A stretch of 64,000 nt of DNA from Cylindrodendrum hubeiense. Lineage: Eukaryota > Ascomycota > Sordariomycetes > Hypocreales > Nectriaceae. The translations under genes and the position numbers were made by a program. The stretch spans positions 1 to 64,000 of the forward strand of contig JAANBB010000134.1 of the NCBI GenBank assembly GCA_014621425.1. The letters run 5' to 3'. This document shows, piece by piece, positions 59,938-64,000 of this stretch (within the stretch, counting starts at the first letter, position 1; each line of letters starts with the position of its first letter). The notes beneath the pieces were generated by a model. The model did no database searches and was not told where the DNA came from. It saw only the letters and a list, made by a program, of their open reading frames with translations.

Positions 59938-61082
59938 TTACAGGAGGAAGACGGCACCGGCGATGAGGGCGGCGAGGCCACCAACAACCTTCTTGGCAGA
60001 GCCAGAGACGACAACGGCGGGGGTCTCGTTGGGAACGTAGACAACCTTGCCGGGGGTGGGAACGTTGGGCTGGGGAGTAGGGCAGCCGGTGCCGGTGCAG
60101 GGGATATCCTTGGTGCAGTCATCGCCAGTGCACAACTCCTTGGTCCAGCAGTCGTCGCCAGTGCAAGACTCGTGGGAGCAGTCATCTCCGTTGCAGACGA
60201 ACTTCTTGCCCTCAGTGATTCCGTGCTCCCACTTGCAGTCATCGCCGTTGCAGGTAACCTTCTGGTCGCAGTTGCCCATGCTGTAGTGGCAGTCATCGCC
60301 CTCGCAGATGACAAGCTTGTCCCAGTCATCACCAGTGCACTCCTCGGGGCAGCAGCTTCCGTCACGGCAGACAACCTGGTACTTGGTGCAGACGGGGCAG
60401 TAGTGCTCAGGGGCGCACCAATCTCCGTAGCAGATGATGGCGATGCCAGTGGGGACGACAATCAGAGTGTTGGTCAAGGTGTTGGTGACAACATCGCCAT
60501 CAGCTTCAGTAACGGTGGCGGTGACAGTCTCGGTTGTGAGTCCGGCATCAGCAGTCTCGGTGACAGTAGCGGTCGACTCCTCCTCGCCGATGCTGATGTA
60601 GATGGACAGGAGAATGGAAGCATCGATGCTCTGGCGCCTGGCAAGGCGGGCGTTGGTGCGGATACCACCGCAAGAGTCAGTTGGCACACCAGGGCACTCG
60701 ATGTCGCACTGGTCATCAGGGAGCTTGCCAGACTTGGCGGTGTCGAGGAAATCTCCACAGTAGCAGTTGCTAGATGGTCGGTTAGTATAATTTCGCATGA
60801 CTGTTGGGACTGTACTCACGCGTCGTAGAGACCGAAGAATCGGCCCTTGCAAGTGGCACCACAGGCCTTGGGGCTGTTGTCCTCGGAGGTCGAGGCCAGG
60901 ACGAAGCCGGGGAAGCCATCGTCGGAGAAGATGCAGCCGTAGTAGGCATAGCCATCCACGTCGTTGGAAGGACCGCTGGTGGGGACGCCGCCAATCTCAG
61001 TGGTGGGAGTGGTGGTGGAGTTGCTGAACTGGGCAGCGGCCAGGTTGCCCATGGCAAGCGCGACGATGGAAGTGAAAAGCAT
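59938..61082 (-). CDS. GPI-anchored WSC-domain cell-wall protein with CxGDDC repeats
   Basis: Minus strand, exons 61082-60820 and 60769-59938, 50-bp intron (GTGAGT...TCTAG); 364 residues. Signal peptide at 1-18 (MLFTSIVALAMGNLAAAQ). A WSC domain spans about 46-125 with eight cysteines (C50, 74, 78, 90, 92, 109, 113, 121) and GLYDANCYCG across the splice site. A Thr/Val-rich stretch (153-195) follows, of the O-mannosylated stalk kind. Residues 201-317 hold an array of CxGDDC hexapeptides: five perfect copies at 243, 261, 280, 290 and 301, with degenerate forms at 201 (CYGDWC), 232 (CTGDDW) and 312 (CTGTGC). A hydrophobic tail (about 348-364) after VSGSAKK fits a GPI signal. WSC domains bind wall glycans or act in wall sensors; here there is no cytoplasmic tail, so a wall-bound structural or binding role is inferred. 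The function of the CxGDDC array is unknown. Confidence 0.9.
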
Positions 61083-61229
61083 CTTGAAGGTGGTACTAGT
61101 TGAACGAGTGACTAGGAGTAAAGACTGAAGAAAGCAAGCTCTCGGAGATGTAAGCGAAGGAATCGAGGCTGTTGTTGTTGTTGTGAGTGGTGAGGAAAGA
61201 AATTGTTGATTTGAAGGATCCAAGGTCTT

Positions 61230-61237
61230 CTTTTATA
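61230..61237 (-). promoter_or_regulatory. Probable TATA box (TATAAAAG) of the WSC gene
   Basis: A perfect TATAAAAG on the minus strand about 150 bp before ATG 61082, giving a leader of about 115-125 nt. A strong TATA box is consistent with high or regulated expression of a wall protein. Confidence 0.6.
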
Positions 61238-64000
61238 CATCATGAGCTCTCCCTTTGCCGTTTCTCCCCACACAACAGTTAGTAGGGCTCCCTCGGCCCA
61301 GCCGGTAGTTCCAAGCCCTCGACGAATGCACTGAGCACCGCTATCGAAAGCCAACATGCTGGACGCCGAGGAAGGTTGAGACACTGCCACCCTCGTGTCG
61401 ACGGCCAAGAATGCATCCTGCCTGGTGTTGGTCCATTCGCCCCTAGCATGTCTCACCGCACAATCTGAGCGGCCTCTCACCTCGGGCGCCTTGAGGAATT
61501 CCCCCTCGTACAGGACTCGACAGCGCTTCGTTCGTTAAGATTGCGCTGAATTCCAGAAAGGCAGTTCCCAGCCCCGTAGGGAGTCGATACGATGCAGGGC
61601 AAAGCTGGGCCAGGAGTCGGAGCCTCTCCGAGCCCGTCGGGAACGAGGAGCCGGTTCACTGAGACTTCTTGGTGCAGCCCAGTCATCGAGTTCGGAGCAT
61701 CCCTCCGCATTAGCTTTTACCCACTTAGTCAAAATGACCCTGCTCAATGTCAGATTCTTGTCATGCCCAGAGCGATCTAATCGGCCCATCGCCCAGCCGG
61801 CACATCGGCCCATCCAAAAGGCTGAGGCTCTGGTGGAGTTACTCCTGGCAGCTTCTTCGGCATCCCTCAACACAATTTAGCAGTCTTAGATAAAAACAGC
61901 TCCACGCAGGTCCAGGGTTAGCTTAGACTGCGGTTCCTATGAGCGGTATGTGCCCTCGGCGCATGCTTGCAAAGATAGCCCACAGAGGGGGCTCCTGACA
62001 TGTGTAACCGCCATCCAACGCATGAGTACCGCGTTCCCTTACATATGCACTAGCTAGCATCCACTTGGATGACTTCATGTCAGTTTATGCCAGTATATGT
62101 TCAGTCCCGGCTTAACCAGGACTTCCCAGTGTGTAGAACTCTCATCAACATTCAAGATCACAGTATCTGTATTGTCTACACTCCTTTTCGGAAAATGAGA
62201 CCAGTTACCGCGCCCACGAGGTAGCATGCAGACAAACTGGGCAGATCCAGAAAATAGACGTCATGATCTGCCACTCCTCTGCAGGGCGAGGGCCCAGGCG
62301 CACGCAGTATGGAGTATGGTGGACCGTGTGGGACTGAACTAGTCCATACAGCCTTCTAATTAGCCTTCCTTCACCACGCCCACATGGTTGAAACAGAATA
62401 TCTGGGGAATATTTAGATGAAGGCTTTTGATAGGGCTGGAAGGTGGTAGCGAGAAGGGGGGAAGTTGAGAGGAGGAGATGTGTTTGTCTTTCCAAAGTAA
62501 GACATGCCCACCAATCACAAGTTTTCATGGGCCGGCAACTCTTCCGCGGCAGGTGACAGTAGTGGGGCTTCAACCCGTCGGTGAGTTGGTGGTGTATAGG
62601 GTAGCCAGGACACCAACACCTCTACAACTCTGTGAACCATTCATACGATCTTCTGTAATTCGGGATTCATAATACAAATTCTATGTTGGCTTAACAAACT
62701 AGTATATTGATATTCTTTAGTCAGGCTTCACCATGGTGTTGTGATGACGTTCGCGATACTTGAATTTCCTTCACTCAAAACAGTAATCCGACCACATTCA
62801 TGCTTTTCTATGGTTGGGTGGAAATACAGGTCACCACTATCAAGAACACCACCTGTTCATTATTTATGCACTGGTAAAAAGCCAACTTTCGTTTAGTCTA
62901 GTATCCTTGTACTCTACGATCATAAGTCATGTTACAGAATCGGGAGATCGCCAGCAATAGACTCTAGCTAGATTTCAACGATACGACACGCCCATTTTCA
63001 CTCTACCACGAGATTCATCACAAAACAAACTCTCCAGTCAAACCAACGAGAATACGGATATCAATCTGGGAAGAACTACCCTCCCCAGTCTCACTGGCCC
63101 AGGTTGTAGTCATAGCCTCACCTTGCAGCCTAGCTTACATTGCCATCTGTCTTCGGCAGCAGTTGCCAAGTTCTCTTCTACCCATGTCGCCCCTAATACA
63201 TGCAACATGATTCCCAATCCAGCCAAATAACTCCCATCCCCTGGACTACCATTCACCAGCAAAACATGGCGATCAACAAAGCAAACGGCTGATCTGAATG
63301 ACTCTCAGCCTGATTACAATCGAGGAAACCGCCCTCCACCCTTGACTGATGTTTGTTTGTTTTTCCGCCCCTGGGGATCATTGTTGTGGTAAACAAGCTG
63401 CACCCTCGCTTATTTTACGAAAGTGGAAGGGATCGAAGATCAAAGCCACTAAATCGGTGGAACCTGAATCACTCAAGCCATCGCGTGGAACTTGACGACG
63501 GGAATAAATCCAGAGTTGGAATGCAGCGCGACCCTCCGCCACGGCCCACCTTCTCCCGAGGCCTACCAAATCACGACTCAGTCATATGTCTCTCCACACC
63601 GCTATCAGTGTCATCGATTTTAGAAAGTTTGGTAACTCACCAAGAATCACTCGTGGTGGCTGGAGGAGAGGTATTCCATCGTACCCACGAAGGAGGCTCG
63701 CGAGGGAACCAGCAGTGGATAGTCATTCCATCTCGCCCTAGAATCGCTAAACCAACCTTGCTTTTTGACCTGATGAATGTAGTTCAAAGTAAGAAACGGG
63801 TTCTGGCATGTCTCACCTTCAAGCGCCTCTAAAGGGACGGCCATCACTAGTGTCCTCTCGAATCCCTTGGCTGAGGCAGAAAATGGAGACAAAGGAGGGA
63901 TGACCCAATTAACAATTCAAACGGTCTATTCCTGCACGGAAAAGTTGCCGGCTTGTCGTGAGCTGAGCTGCTTGGAATGCTTTCAAGAAGCCATCCAGCC
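61238..64000. other. Right-end region without a supportable gene
   Basis: The left part is promoter of the WSC gene. On the minus strand at about 63850-63450 there are intron-like signals (GTGAGAC...CATCAG; GTGAGTTACC...TTGGTAG), but the joined frames stop quickly, so a non-coding transcript is as likely as a gene. Nothing else is recognised; a gene entering from beyond 64000 cannot be excluded. Confidence 0.35.

Noticed and set aside
63360..63892. Spliced minus-strand gene with GTGAG donors
   Set aside because: Intron-like signals exist, but every joining tried stops within a few codons and no protein family is recognisable.

Overview
The window looks like nuclear DNA of a filamentous ascomycete (Pezizomycotina, probably a Sordariomycete). 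Genes have no introns or a few of 48-65 bp with GT(A/G)AGT-like donors, CTAAT/CTGAC-like branch sites and TAG/CAG acceptors. Coding sequence is GC-rich. Several families are characteristic of these fungi: PDR-type ABCG transporter, fungal ABCC transporter, LaeA-like methyltransferase, WSC-domain wall protein and a Zn2Cys6 cluster. The species cannot be named from sequence alone. Thirteen protein genes can be supported.

Left part (1-13.7 kb): 3-ketoacyl-CoA thiolase (+, 336-1595); an LRRC40-like leucine-rich-repeat protein (+, 4690-8256, one intron); a 190-residue protein joining a C2H2 finger to a Zn2Cys6-type cluster (+, 9303-9875); a conserved fungal protein of unknown function whose frame carries an in-frame TAG (-, 10405-11739); and a TANGO2/NRDE protein (-, 12532-13620). 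A diverged direct repeat lies downstream of the thiolase.

Middle (13.7-36.4 kb): mostly non-coding, with simple repeats. It holds one conserved fungal protein (+, 26515-27767, apparent frameshift at a C7 tract) behind a long pyrimidine-rich leader with a uORF, then a HAD-type hydrolase (-, 32191-33075) in an AT-richer stretch and a METTL21-type methyltransferase (+, 34626-35861).

Right part (36.5-64 kb): a coiled-coil protein (+, 36508-38101, two introns); a PDR/ABCG pump (+, 41367-45843) tail to tail with an ABCC/MRP-like transporter (-, 46149-50682); a LaeA-like SAM methyltransferase (-, 52098-53681); about 6 kb of gene-free DNA; and a GPI-anchored WSC-domain wall protein with a CxGDDC repeat array (-, 59938-61082). 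No gene can be supported from 61.1 kb to the end.

The genes do not form one obvious pathway. The only suggestive grouping is the two exporters beside the LaeA-like methyltransferase at 41-54 kb, but no backbone biosynthetic enzyme is present, so it is not a biosynthetic cluster on this evidence. The least ordinary objects are the CxGDDC-repeat wall protein, the compact double-zinc-motif protein and the two genes with an interrupted frame.
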